Assembly: GCA_019508105.1 (NCBI GenBank)
Contig: JAEKMB010000181.1
Span: 1-5,104, forward strand
DNA: 5,104 nucleotides
Reading direction: 5' to 3'
DNA from: Alphaproteobacteria bacterium
GTDB taxonomy: Bacteria > Pseudomonadota > Alphaproteobacteria > Micropepsales > Micropepsaceae
Shown: positions 1-5,104 of the stretch, one piece after another
Layout of the letters: every line of letters starts with the position of its first letter
Numbering within the stretch: position 1 is the stretch's first letter
Notes under the pieces: generated by a model
The model's database searches: none
The model's input: only the letters and a program-made list of their open reading frames with translations
Told to the model about the DNA's origin: nothing
Made by a program: the position numbers and the translations under genes

Positions 1-1356
1 GCACGGGGCTTTGCGCAAAGCGTTGGCGCCGGGGGGAGGGTTCCACTGCGCACCCTGTCCAACCTGCGCTGGCTGGCCATCGCCGGCCAGTCGGCCGCCC
101 TGTTCCTGGTTTATTTCGCGCTCGGCTATTCCCTGCCCATTCTTTATTGCGCCATAGCCATCGCGGTCAGTGCCGCGCTCAACATCGCACTGGCGCTGCG
201 CTATGCTCCGTCGCACCGGCTTACCAACCGCGAAGCCACCTTTTATCTCGCCTTCGACGTGCTGCAGTTGGCGGCGCTGCTCTACCTGACCGGCGGCATC
301 ACCAATCCCTTTGCCTTGATGTTCGTGGCTCCGGTGGTGATCGCCGCCACCACTCTTAATCTGGGCAATGTGCTGATCCTGGCTTTTATCGCTTTTGCCT
401 CAGTGTCCTTGATCGCGGTGGTGCATCGCCCGCTCCCCTGGCCGGAAGGAGCGCCTTTGCTGCTGCCCCAGCTTTACCAGGCCGGCATCTGGACGGCGCT
501 GGTGATCGGCATCGGCTTTACCTCGGTCTATGCCTGGCGCATCGCCTCGGAGTCCTCGCGCATGTCGGCGGGCCTGGCTGCCACCCAGCTTGCCTTGGCG
601 CGCGAGCATCGCCTGGCCGCCCTGGGCGCGCTGGCCACCGCGGCGGCGCATGAGCTGGGCACGCCCTTGGGCACCATCGCGGTGGTGGCGCGGGAATTGG
701 AACGCTCGCTGCCGCCCAATTCCACTGATGCCGAAGACGTCAAGCTCTTGCGCGAACAGGCCGAGCGCTGCCGCGCCATTATCGCCCGCCTCGCCAATCC
801 GGAAGAAGCCATGCTGGGCGCCACCGCCCGCCTGCCGCTGGGGCCGTTCCTGGATGATCTGGTCGCCGTCCATCGCGGCGAGGATATCGAGATCCGCGTC
901 ACCGTGACCCCGCCTTCGGCCGACAGCGCCGTGCCCCAGGTCTGGCGCGCGCCCGAACTGCTGCATGGCTTGAGCAACATCATCGAGAATGCCGCCGACT
1001 TCGCCCATTCCCTGGTGGAGGTGCAAGCCGGCTGGGATGAGGCGTTTCTCTATATCGCGGTGAGTGATGACGGGCCGGGCTTTGCGCCGGAAATCTTCTC
1101 CACCCTGGGCGAGCCTTACATCACCTCACGGCCGGGCCGGAACGCCCTGAGCGAAAATGAGATGGGCCCGCAAGGCTCGCTGGACGAGCATGAAGGCATG
1201 GGGCTGGGCTTCTTTATTGCCAAGATTCTGCTGGAACAGACCGGCGGAGTGGTGAACGCGGAGAACCCGCAAGCCGGCGGGGCTGAGGTTTCCATCCGCT
1301 GGGCGCGGGGGGTGATCGACGGCCCCCAGCCGCCCACCCAGTCGGAGCCGGGTTGA
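1..1356 (+). CDS. regB: RegB/PrrB/ActS-type redox sensor histidine kinase (5' end outside window)
   Basis: This is a membrane-bound sensor kinase that autophosphorylates on histidine and passes the phosphate to RegA, which lies just downstream. The frame is open from base 1, and the first ATG (259) would delete conserved N-terminal helices, so the true start is upstream of the window. About six hydrophobic segments are visible (roughly 64-130, 133-200, 247-290, 310-360, 362-423, 496-549). The loop at 292-312 encodes GGITNPF, matching the GGXXNPF quinone-sensing heptapeptide of RegB. The H-box AAAHELGTPLG has its phospho-acceptor His at codon 649-651. A Cys at 769-771 (in ERCR) lies exactly 40 residues later, the spacing of H225 and C265 in Rhodobacter capsulatus RegB. 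The ATPase domain has the N box (NIIENAADF, from 976), G1 (DDGPGF, from 1066) and G2 (GMGLGF, from 1195). The stop is TGA at 1354-1356. All key residues are present. The family call is firm; the choice among regB, prrB and actS is naming only. Confidence 0.95.
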   Translation, partial: ARGFAQSVGAGGRVPLRTLSNLRWLAIAGQSAALFLVYFALGYSLPILYCAIAIAVSAALNIALALRYAPSHRLTNREATFYLAFDVLQLAALLYLTGGITNPFALMFVAPVVIAATTLNLGNVLILAFIAFASVSLIAVVHRPLPWPEGAPLLLPQLYQAGIWTALVIGIGFTSVYAWRIASESSRMSAGLAATQLALAREHRLAALGALATAAAHELGTPLGTIAVVARELERSLPPNSTDAEDVKLLREQAERCRAIIARLANPEEAMLGATARLPLGPFLDDLVAVHRGEDIEIRVTVTPPSADSAVPQVWRAPELLHGLSNIIENAADFAHSLVEVQAGWDEAFLYIAVSDDGPGFAPEIFSTLGEPYITSRPGRNALSENEMGPQGSLDEHEGMGLGFFIAKILLEQTGGVVNAENPQAGGAEVSIRWARGVIDGPQPPTQSEPG

Positions 1357-1426
1357 AATGTTTGACCCTGCGGCAAAAGGATACTAAAGCGCGCCGGTCG
1401 GCCGAAGGCCGGCGATAGGAAAACCT
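1357..1426 (+). promoter_or_regulatory. regB-regA gap with hairpin close to the regA ribosome site
   Basis: The 70-bp gap contains a compact hairpin. GTCGGCC (1397-1403) pairs with GGCCGGC (1407-1413) around a GAA loop, with one T-G wobble. It ends 3 bases before the likely regA ribosome site AGGAAA (1417-1422), which is 4-9 bases from the ATG. A weak promoter-like pair, TTGACC (1362-1367) and TAAAGC (1385-1390) with 17-bp spacing, could give regA its own start, but this is a guess. There is no T-run after the hairpin, so it does not look like a full terminator. It may tune the RegB:RegA ratio by partial termination, RNA stability or ribosome access. That role is inference. Confidence 0.4.
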
Positions 1427-1957
1427 ATGAGCGACGACAAAACCCTCCTGCTTGTGGAAGACGACCGGCCTTTGCGTGAGCGCCTGGCCCGGGCCATGGA
1501 AGCACGCGGCTTTGCCGTCACCCAGGCGGAATCGGTGGCCGAGGGCAAGGCCCGCGCCAAGGATGCGCCGCCCGCCTATGCCGTGGTGGACCTGAAGCTG
1601 GATGACGGCAATGGCCTGGACGTGGTGGAAACCTTGCACACCATCCGCCCCGAAAGCCGGGTGGTGGTGCTGACCGGCTTCGGCAATATCGCCACGGCCG
1701 TGGCCGCAGTGAAATATGGCGCCATCGATTATCTGCCCAAGCCGGCCGATGCCGACGACATCCTGGCGGCGCTGATGGCGGTGCCGGGCTCCAAGCCCAA
1801 GCCGCCGGAAAATCCCATGTCGGCCGACCGGGTGCGCTGGGAGCATATCCAGCGCGTCTATGAATTATGCGGCCATAACGTTTCGGAAACGGCGCGCCGT
1901 TTGAATATGCATCGCCGGACCTTGCAGCGGATTCTGGCGAAGCGCTCGCCGCGCTAG
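1427..1957 (+). CDS. regA: RegA/PrrA/ActR-type response regulator
   Basis: This is the cytoplasmic DNA-binding partner of the upstream kinase. In the family it globally controls photosynthesis, respiration, carbon or nitrogen fixation and related redox-linked genes. The 176-aa length is close to the family's usual size. The receiver domain (about 1-118) has the acidic pair D12/D13, phospho-acceptor D55 (VVDLKL), T83 and K105. A proline-rich linker (about 120-130) leads to a Fis-type helix-turn-helix at about 138-173. The C-terminus contains ARRLNMHRRTLQRILAKR, a near-invariant signature of RegA/ActR/PrrA. The ATG at 1427 follows AGGAAA (1417-1422). The stop TAG (1955-1957) sits inside the 10-bp palindrome GCGCTAGCGC (1951-1960), 3 bp from the stop of the convergent gene. 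Kinase then regulator on one strand resembles rhizobial actSR rather than the divergent Rhodobacter regB/senC-regA layout. Which genes it controls here cannot be read from the window. Confidence 0.97.
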   Translation: MSDDKTLLLVEDDRPLRERLARAMEARGFAVTQAESVAEGKARAKDAPPAYAVVDLKLDDGNGLDVVETLHTIRPESRVVVLTGFGNIATAVAAVKYGAIDYLPKPADADDILAALMAVPGSKPKPPENPMSADRVRWEHIQRVYELCGHNVSETARRLNMHRRTLQRILAKRSPR

Positions 1958-1960
1958 CGC

Positions 1961-2322
1961 TTAACCGCCTTTCTTCTTCGCAGCTTTCTTGGGACGGCGT
2001 TTGATGGGCGGCATCGCGGCCAGCTGCGCGGCGCGGCCCGCCAGGATTTCCTTCAGCACCGTCTTGCTCAGCGCCGACAGGCGGATCAGGACAAAGGGGA
2101 ATTTGCGGTAATGGTCGGTGATGTAGAAAAGCTTGGGTTCGGCCTCCAGCATCATGTCGCGCATTTCCATCGAGCCGACCTGCAGGGTGACGGCATCTTC
2201 CTTGTGATGGGTCTTGGCCAGGAAACGGTCATGCAGGAAGACGGCGGGCTGGTGAACCACAGTCGCTCCTCTGTGCCGGGGATCGCCAAGATGATCTGGC
2301 GCGCTTGTGCTTTACTCAACAT
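1961..2322 (-). pseudogene. MmcQ/YjbR-family protein gene with an apparent frameshift
   Basis: This is a small MmcQ/YjbR-like (DUF419 fold) protein of unknown biochemical role, often annotated as DNA-binding. The longest open frame (GTG 2260 to TAA 1961, 99 aa) lacks the family's N-terminus. The missing part is in another frame: ATG 2322-2320 opens MLSKAQARQIILAIPGTEER followed by LWF, a typical YjbR start (a helix then LPG-like turn and EE). The frame changes at 2254-2257, after which HQPAVFLHDRFLAKTH continues the family pattern. Restoring one base there gives a continuous 120-aa protein, the normal family size. The middle carries the conserved EAEPKLFYITDHYRKFPFVL region, and the tail is Lys-rich (KRRPKKAAKKKGG). 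ATG 2322 is the first start after an in-frame TGA (2331-2329) and overlaps the mmcB end by 11 nt, suggesting translational coupling. It may be a true pseudogene or an assembly error. If the 99-aa GTG frame is translated, it would lack the first strand and helix. Confidence 0.8.
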
Positions 2323-2779
2323 CGGGGATCACCAAACCTGGCGTTTGTGCCATAGCCGCCGCGTCCAGGTTGCGCGACAGCCGTTCCGCTGCGCAGCGCG
2401 CAAAGCTGATGGTGACGGCCTTGCGCCGGCTGGCATGCAGGGCCTGGGCCTCGGCCTCCTTAATGATGGCGCCGCCATAGCGATCGGCCACGATCAGTCC
2501 GGTTTCATGCGGCACATGTTCGTGCGGAAAATCCGGCGGAATGGCAAAATAGAACAGGTCGCAGTAATCCAGGTATTCCGGCCACTTGCCATCGCCGCGC
2601 AGATCCGCCAGTGCCACCTTGATCTCCACCCCCAACATTTCGCCGCCCGGGCCGATGGCGGCAACGTCCAGCCGCCGTCCATTGGGCAAGGTGAATTCCA
2701 GGATGGGCGAGTAGCCTTCCTCGAGCAGAAGGCGGCTCACCCCGCGCGCGACTTCGGCGGCGGTGGAGGAAGAGATCAT
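2312..2779 (-). CDS. mmcB: MmcB-family DNA repair-associated protein (PD-(D/E)XK nuclease-like)
   Basis: This 155-aa protein matches the alphaproteobacterial MmcB family. In Caulobacter, mmcB is SOS-induced and contributes to mitomycin C resistance. The biochemical activity is not settled, but the family has a PD-(D/E)XK nuclease-like core. That core is visible here: D38 in NGRRLDVAAIG, then E52 and K54 in VEIK. It is followed by the conserved block DLRGDGKWPEYLDYCDLFYF (59-78) and ETGLIVAD near the middle. The start is ATG 2779. An in-frame TAA at 2791-2789 leaves no earlier option, and no Shine-Dalgarno sequence is evident in the 20 bp before it. The stop TAA (2314-2312) lies inside the start of the YjbR-family gene. 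Upstream is a palindromic repeat only 20 bp away, so any promoter of its own would have to lie in that repeat; otherwise it is read through from hisB. I found no GTTC-N7-GTTC LexA box between hisB and mmcB. Confidence 0.9.
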   Translation of the reverse strand: MISSSTAAEVARGVSRLLLEEGYSPILEFTLPNGRRLDVAAIGPGGEMLGVEIKVALADLRGDGKWPEYLDYCDLFYFAIPPDFPHEHVPHETGLIVADRYGGAIIKEAEAQALHASRRKAVTISFARCAAERLSRNLDAAAMAQTPGLVIPDVE

Positions 2780-2799
2780 TGGTCGGTTTTAGCGCGTCT

Positions 2800-2937
2800 T
2801 GTCATCCCCCGCGAGCATCGCGTCGAATGATGCGATGCGAGGGAAGGGGACCCAGGTTGGAAAAATCGAGCGAATTTCCTCAGCCTGGATTCCCTTCCCC
2901 TCGCATCCGCTAGGCGGATGCTCGGCCGGGAATGACA
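2800..2937. repeat. Paired inverted REP-like intergenic element (BIME-like)
   Basis: Two related units of about 55 bp face each other across a 27-bp AT-richer spacer (2856-2882). The left unit, on the + strand (2800-2855), starts TGTCATCCCC and ends GGGGACCCAGG. The right unit, on the - strand (2937-2883), starts TGTCATTCCC and ends GGGAATCCAGG. Both share a GAGCATC...GATGCGAGGG core. Each also has its own small hairpin: GCATCGC/GCGATGC (2815-2821 / 2832-2838) and GCATCCGC/GCGGATGC (2903-2910 / 2914-2921, loop TAG). The whole can fold into one long stem. The TGTCAT-YCCC end resembles interspersed palindromic repeats common between genes in proteobacteria. No clear target duplication is seen. 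It begins 7 bp after the hisB stop and ends 20 bp before the mmcB start, so a hisB-mmcB transcript would contain it as a structured RNA. Confidence 0.85.
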
Positions 2938-2944
2938 GCTGTTG

Positions 2945-3532
2945 CTAGAGGCTGCCTTTACTGGAAGGCGAGGCGCCATCCAGCCGCTCATCCACCGAGA
3001 TCGCCTGGCGCAGCGCCCGTGCCAGGCCCTTGAAGCAGGTCTCGACAATGTGGTGGCTGTTGTCGGCGTACAGATTTTCGATGTGCAGGCAGGCGCCGGC
3101 ATTCTGGGCGAAGGCCTGGAACCATTCCTTGAACAGTTCGGTGTCCATCTCCCCCAGCTTGGGCTTGGGGATCTCCACCTTCCAGATCAGATAAGGCCGG
3201 TTGGACAGGTCCAGCGCCACGCGGGTCAGGGCCTCGTCCATGGGGATCAGGGCCGAGCCGAAACGGGTGATGCCGGCAAAGTCGCCCAGCGCCTGTTTGA
3301 CCGCCTGGCCGATGACGATGGCGGTGTCCTCGGTCGTGTGGTGATAATCGACATGCAGATCACCGGCGGCCCGCACTTTGAGGTCGATCATGGAGTGGCG
3401 CGAGAAGCTCTCCAGCATGTGATCCAGAAAGCCGATGCCGGTATCAATGTCGCTATCCCCGGTCCCGTCCAGGTCCAGGGAGACGGCGATCTCAGTCTCG
3501 CGGGTCTTGCGTTCGACGGTGGCGGTGCGCAT
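2945..3532 (-). CDS. hisB: Imidazoleglycerol-phosphate dehydratase
   Basis: HisB dehydrates imidazole glycerol phosphate to imidazole acetol phosphate in histidine biosynthesis; it is a cytoplasmic metal-dependent enzyme. The 195-aa length is that of the monofunctional bacterial enzyme, without the phosphatase domain of the E. coli fusion. Diagnostic motifs are all present: GIGFLDHML (32-40), the metal-binding HHTTED (64-69), [12 protein letters not shown] (90-101), and a second metal motif NSHHIVE (158-164). The C-terminus SSKGSL is typical. ATG 3532 is preceded by GGAAAG (3543-3538, - strand), a good ribosome site 5 bases away. The stop is TAG at 2947-2945. It is divergent from metK. In many alphaproteobacteria hisB is followed by hisH-hisA-hisF; here it is followed by a repeat and mmcB, so it is separated from those genes on the downstream side. 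Confidence 0.98.
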   Translation of the reverse strand: MRTATVERKTRETEIAVSLDLDGTGDSDIDTGIGFLDHMLESFSRHSMIDLKVRAAGDLHVDYHHTTEDTAIVIGQAVKQALGDFAGITRFGSALIPMDEALTRVALDLSNRPYLIWKVEIPKPKLGEMDTELFKEWFQAFAQNAGACLHIENLYADNSHHIVETCFKGLARALRQAISVDERLDGASPSSKGSL

Positions 3533-3556
3533 TGCGGCTTTCCAGCGGTTTTGGGC

Positions 3557-3562
3557 TGTATA
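3557..3562 (-). promoter_or_regulatory. Candidate hisB -10 element
   Basis: Read on the minus strand these bases are TATACA, one mismatch from TATAAT and 24 bp before the hisB ATG, which would place the transcript start near 3550. The -35 partner is poor: the best candidates fall in TTCCCC/ATTCCC at about 3579-3585. That stretch is part of a small inverted repeat, GGGG-AAT-CCCC (3579-3589). The call rests on the -10 match and its position only. Confidence 0.35.
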
Positions 3563-3598
3563 GCACGTGTTCCGCGCTGGGGAATCCCCTGTGGCAAG

Positions 3599-3628
3599 AC
3601 AGCATATGTCATAATTGACATATGCTGT
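3599..3628. promoter_or_regulatory. Perfect 13-bp inverted repeat, likely operator in the hisB-metK divergent region
   Basis: ACAGCATATGTCA (3599-3611) is the exact reverse complement of TGACATATGCTGT (3616-3628), with a 4-bp centre, TAAT. It is AT-rich in a GC-rich setting and has no T-run, so a protein-binding site is more likely than a terminator. The right arm supplies TTGACA (3615-3620), and its end touches TTGACC (3628-3633), the two best -35 candidates for metK. A repressor bound here would block metK. An ArsR-type regulator such as SahR, which controls SAM-cycle genes including metK in some Proteobacteria, is one candidate, but I cannot match its motif from memory. It lies well upstream of the likely hisB promoter. 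Confidence 0.7.
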
Positions 3629-3655
3629 TGACCGGGCGGCCTAAGCCTGTAAGAA
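3615..3655 (+). promoter_or_regulatory. Candidate metK promoter region
   Basis: Two overlapping options fit. The first is TTGACA (3615-3620) with a weak GCCTAA (3639-3644) at 18-bp spacing. The second is TTGACC (3628-3633) with TAAGAA (3650-3655) at 16-bp spacing. Either gives a short leader of about 20-35 nt before the metK ATG, too short for a known SAM riboswitch. Both -35 elements lie in or touch the 13-bp inverted repeat, so control by steric blocking is likely if a protein binds there. The precise start is not determined. Confidence 0.45.
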
Positions 3656-3683
3656 AGCGCCTCCGCAAAAGTAAGGGTCCCTA

Positions 3684-4877
3684 ATGGCGCGCTCCGACTA
3701 TCTGTTCACCTCCGAAAGCGTTTCGGAAGGCCATCCCGACAAGGTCGCGGACCGCATCTCCGACGAGGTGGTGGACCTGTTCTTCCGCGAAGGCCCCAAG
3801 GAAGGCATGAGCCCCTGGGACATCCGCGCCGCCTGCGAAACCCTCTGCACCACCAATCGCGTGGTGATCGCGGGCGAGACCCGCGGCCCCAAGAAAGTGC
3901 AGGCCGGCGATGTGGAAGACGCGGCGCGCAAGGCCATCAAGGACATCGGCTATGAGCAGGACGGTTTCCACTGGCGCAACGCCAATGTCGAAGTCTTGCT
4001 GCACGCCCAGTCGGCGCATATCGCCCAAGGCGTGGACGCCTCCGGCAACAAGGATGAAGGCGCAGGGGACCAGGGCATCATGTTCGGCTATGCCTGCCGC
4101 GAGACCCCGGCGCTGATGCCGGCGCCGTTGTTCTACAGCCATAAAATCCTGGAATTGCTGGCCAAGGTGAGGAAGTCGGGCAAGGAAGCGAGTTTGCTGC
4201 CTGACGCCAAAAGCCAAGTCACGCTGCGCTATGCCAATGGCAAGCCGGTGGAAGCCACCCAGATCGTGCTCTCCACCCAGCACGCCCATGAAAGCCAGAG
4301 CAGCGGTGATATCCGCAAGATCGTGGAGCCCTATATCCGCGAAACGCTGCCCAAGGAATGGATCACCGACAAGACCATCTGGCACATCAATCCCACCGGC
4401 TCCTTTGTGATCGGCGGTCCGGACGGCGACTGCGGTCTGACCGGGCGCAAGATCATCGTGGACACCTATGGCGGCGCGGCCCCCCATGGCGGCGGCGCTT
4501 TCTCGGGCAAGGACTCCACCAAGGTGGACCGTTCGGCCGCCTATGCGGCGCGCTATCTGGCCAAGAATGTGGTGGCCGCCGGCCTGGCCGACCGCTGCAC
4601 CATCCAACTCGCCTATGCCATCGGCGTCGCCGAGCCACTGTCGGTCTATGTCGACCTGCACGGCACCGGCAACGTGGATGAAGCCAAGCTGGAAAAGATC
4701 CTGCCCCAGGTGATGAATCTGAAGCCCCGCGGCATTCGCGAGCATCTGGATCTCAACAAGCCGATCTTCGCCCGCACTGCCGCTTATGGTCATTTCGGCC
4801 GCGAGCCGGATGCTGACGGCGGCTTCTCCTGGGAGAAAACCGACCTCGCCGCCCAGATCAAGTCGGCGCTGTCCTAA
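3684..4877 (+). CDS. metK: S-adenosylmethionine synthetase (methionine adenosyltransferase)
   Basis: MetK makes S-adenosylmethionine from methionine and ATP, releasing phosphate and pyrophosphate; it is a cytoplasmic oligomer needing Mg2+ and K+. The 397-aa product is full length for the bacterial family. Signatures run in order: [12 protein letters not shown] (9-20) with the catalytic His17, [12 protein letters not shown] (126-137), [13 protein letters not shown] (244-256) followed by IIVDTYGG, and the phosphate-binding loop GGGAFSGKD (269-277). The start ATG 3684 follows AAGGG (3673-3677) at 6-base spacing, and [20 protein letters not shown] is a standard N-terminus. The stop is TAA at 4875-4877. 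It is divergent from hisB and followed by a terminator-like hairpin and trmB, whose product consumes SAM. It has no internal disruption. Control is probably through the upstream inverted repeat. Confidence 0.99.
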   Translation: MARSDYLFTSESVSEGHPDKVADRISDEVVDLFFREGPKEGMSPWDIRAACETLCTTNRVVIAGETRGPKKVQAGDVEDAARKAIKDIGYEQDGFHWRNANVEVLLHAQSAHIAQGVDASGNKDEGAGDQGIMFGYACRETPALMPAPLFYSHKILELLAKVRKSGKEASLLPDAKSQVTLRYANGKPVEATQIVLSTQHAHESQSSGDIRKIVEPYIRETLPKEWITDKTIWHINPTGSFVIGGPDGDCGLTGRKIIVDTYGGAAPHGGGAFSGKDSTKVDRSAAYAARYLAKNVVAAGLADRCTIQLAYAIGVAEPLSVYVDLHGTGNVDEAKLEKILPQVMNLKPRGIREHLDLNKPIFARTAAYGHFGREPDADGGFSWEKTDLAAQIKSALS

Positions 4878-4898
4878 GCCTGGTTTTTAATTAGCGAG

Positions 4899-4935
4899 CC
4901 GCCGTCCCGAACCCTCGGGGCGGCGGTTGTGCTTT
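4899..4935 (+). terminator. Terminator-like hairpin between metK and trmB
   Basis: CCGCCGTCCCGA (4899-4910) pairs along its full 12-bp length with TCGGGGCGGCGG (4915-4926), with one T-G wobble and an ACCC loop. It is followed by the imperfect T-rich stretch TTGTGCTTT (4927-4935). It begins 21 bp after the metK stop. The stem is strong but the T-tract is broken, so it may terminate only partly and let some transcripts run into trmB, whose ribosome site follows directly. It could also protect the metK mRNA 3' end. Confidence 0.75.
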
Positions 4936-4945
4936 AAAGGGCCTG

Positions 4946-5104
4946 ATGGACACCCCGGATCATCCTGATCGCAACCGCCGCAAGCTGTACGGCCGGCGCA
5001 AAGGCCCCAAGCTGTCGGCACGGCAGGCAGGGCTTCGCCAAACACTGTTAGGCGCGCTGGCCTATCTCCCTGGCGGCGATCCCCGCGCGCAGTTCCCGAA
5101 CGCT
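4946..5104 (+). CDS. trmB: tRNA (guanine-N7)-methyltransferase TrmB, N-terminal part (runs off window)
   Basis: TrmB transfers a methyl group from SAM to N7 of G46 in the variable loop of tRNAs. Only the first 53 codons are in the window, open to the last base. They read MDTPDHPDRNRRKLYGRRKG and then PKLSARQAGLRQTLL. The LYGRRKGPKLSARQ block is the typical N-terminal basic segment of alphaproteobacterial TrmB. The SAM-binding and catalytic motifs lie beyond the window and cannot be checked. ATG 4946 follows AAAGGG (4936-4941) at 4-base spacing. It sits 68 bp after metK beyond a hairpin, and metK-trmB adjacency is common in this class. The call depends on this short N-terminal match plus context. 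Confidence 0.85.
   Translation, partial: MDTPDHPDRNRRKLYGRRKGPKLSARQAGLRQTLLGALAYLPGGDPRAQFPNA

Noticed and set aside
259..1356. ATG 259 as the start of the sensor kinase
   Set aside because: The frame is open to base 1 and the upstream codons encode conserved RegB sequence (LRTLSNLRWLAIAGQ and two membrane segments), so the gene starts before the window.
2250..2262. Programmed frameshifting in the YjbR-family gene
   Set aside because: There is no slippery heptamer or following stimulatory structure; a one-base loss explains the pattern more simply.
2111..2830. 239-codon plus-strand open frame across mmcB and the YjbR-family gene
   Set aside because: It lies antisense to recognised genes, has no recognisable motif and runs into the palindromic repeat.
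2792..2944. Target-site duplication around the repeat element
   Set aside because: The bases just outside 2800 and 2937 do not form a convincing direct repeat, so insertion by transposition cannot be shown from this copy.
3564..3569. CACGTG hexamer upstream of hisB
   Set aside because: It is a 6-bp palindrome expected by chance and has no known bacterial role at this position.
2942..3631. 229-codon plus-strand open frame opposite hisB
   Set aside because: It is a shadow of hisB; the minus strand carries all catalytic motifs and a ribosome site.
3629..3683. SAM riboswitch before metK
   Set aside because: The likely leader is only about 20-35 nt, and I see none of the conserved helices or pseudoknot of the SAM-I, SAM-II or SAM/SAH classes.
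3681..4793. Long minus-strand open frame (370 codons) opposite metK
   Set aside because: It is antisense to an unambiguous metK and its translation is Gly/Ala/His-rich with no family signature; it is a GC-rich shadow frame.

Overview
The window is a GC-rich stretch (about 60-65 % by eye) of ordinary chromosomal genes from an alphaproteobacterium. The evidence is a RegB/RegA-type (PrrBA/ActSR) redox two-component pair, an MmcB-family PD-(D/E)XK protein (a family first characterised in Caulobacter), and metK followed by trmB. The order or genus cannot be fixed from the sequence alone.

Layout, left to right. Positions 1-1356 (+) hold a RegB-type membrane histidine kinase whose N-terminus lies before the window. 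Positions 1427-1957 (+) hold its partner RegA, after a 70-bp gap with a small GC-rich hairpin close to the RegA ribosome site. A minus-strand group converges on it with only 3 bp between stop codons. Read in transcription order this group is hisB (3532-2945), a 138-bp palindromic repeat element (2937-2800), mmcB (2779-2312), and a small MmcQ/YjbR-family gene (2322-1961) that overlaps the end of mmcB. The last gene carries an apparent single-base deletion near 2254-2257 that splits it into two frames. metK (3684-4877, +) is divergent from hisB. The 151-bp region between them holds a perfect AT-rich 13-bp inverted repeat overlapping the likely metK -35 region. A GC-rich terminator-like hairpin follows metK, and trmB starts at 4946 and runs off the window.

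Function. RegBA couples quinone/thiol redox state to transcription of energy-metabolism genes. HisB catalyses a step of histidine synthesis. MetK makes S-adenosylmethionine, the methyl donor used by TrmB. MmcB is linked to DNA-damage tolerance in Caulobacter.

I see no mobile-element genes, CRISPR array, tRNA, rRNA or undescribed multi-gene system. The items most worth checking are the frameshifted YjbR-family gene, the paired inverted REP-like repeat, and the palindrome in the hisB-metK divergent region.
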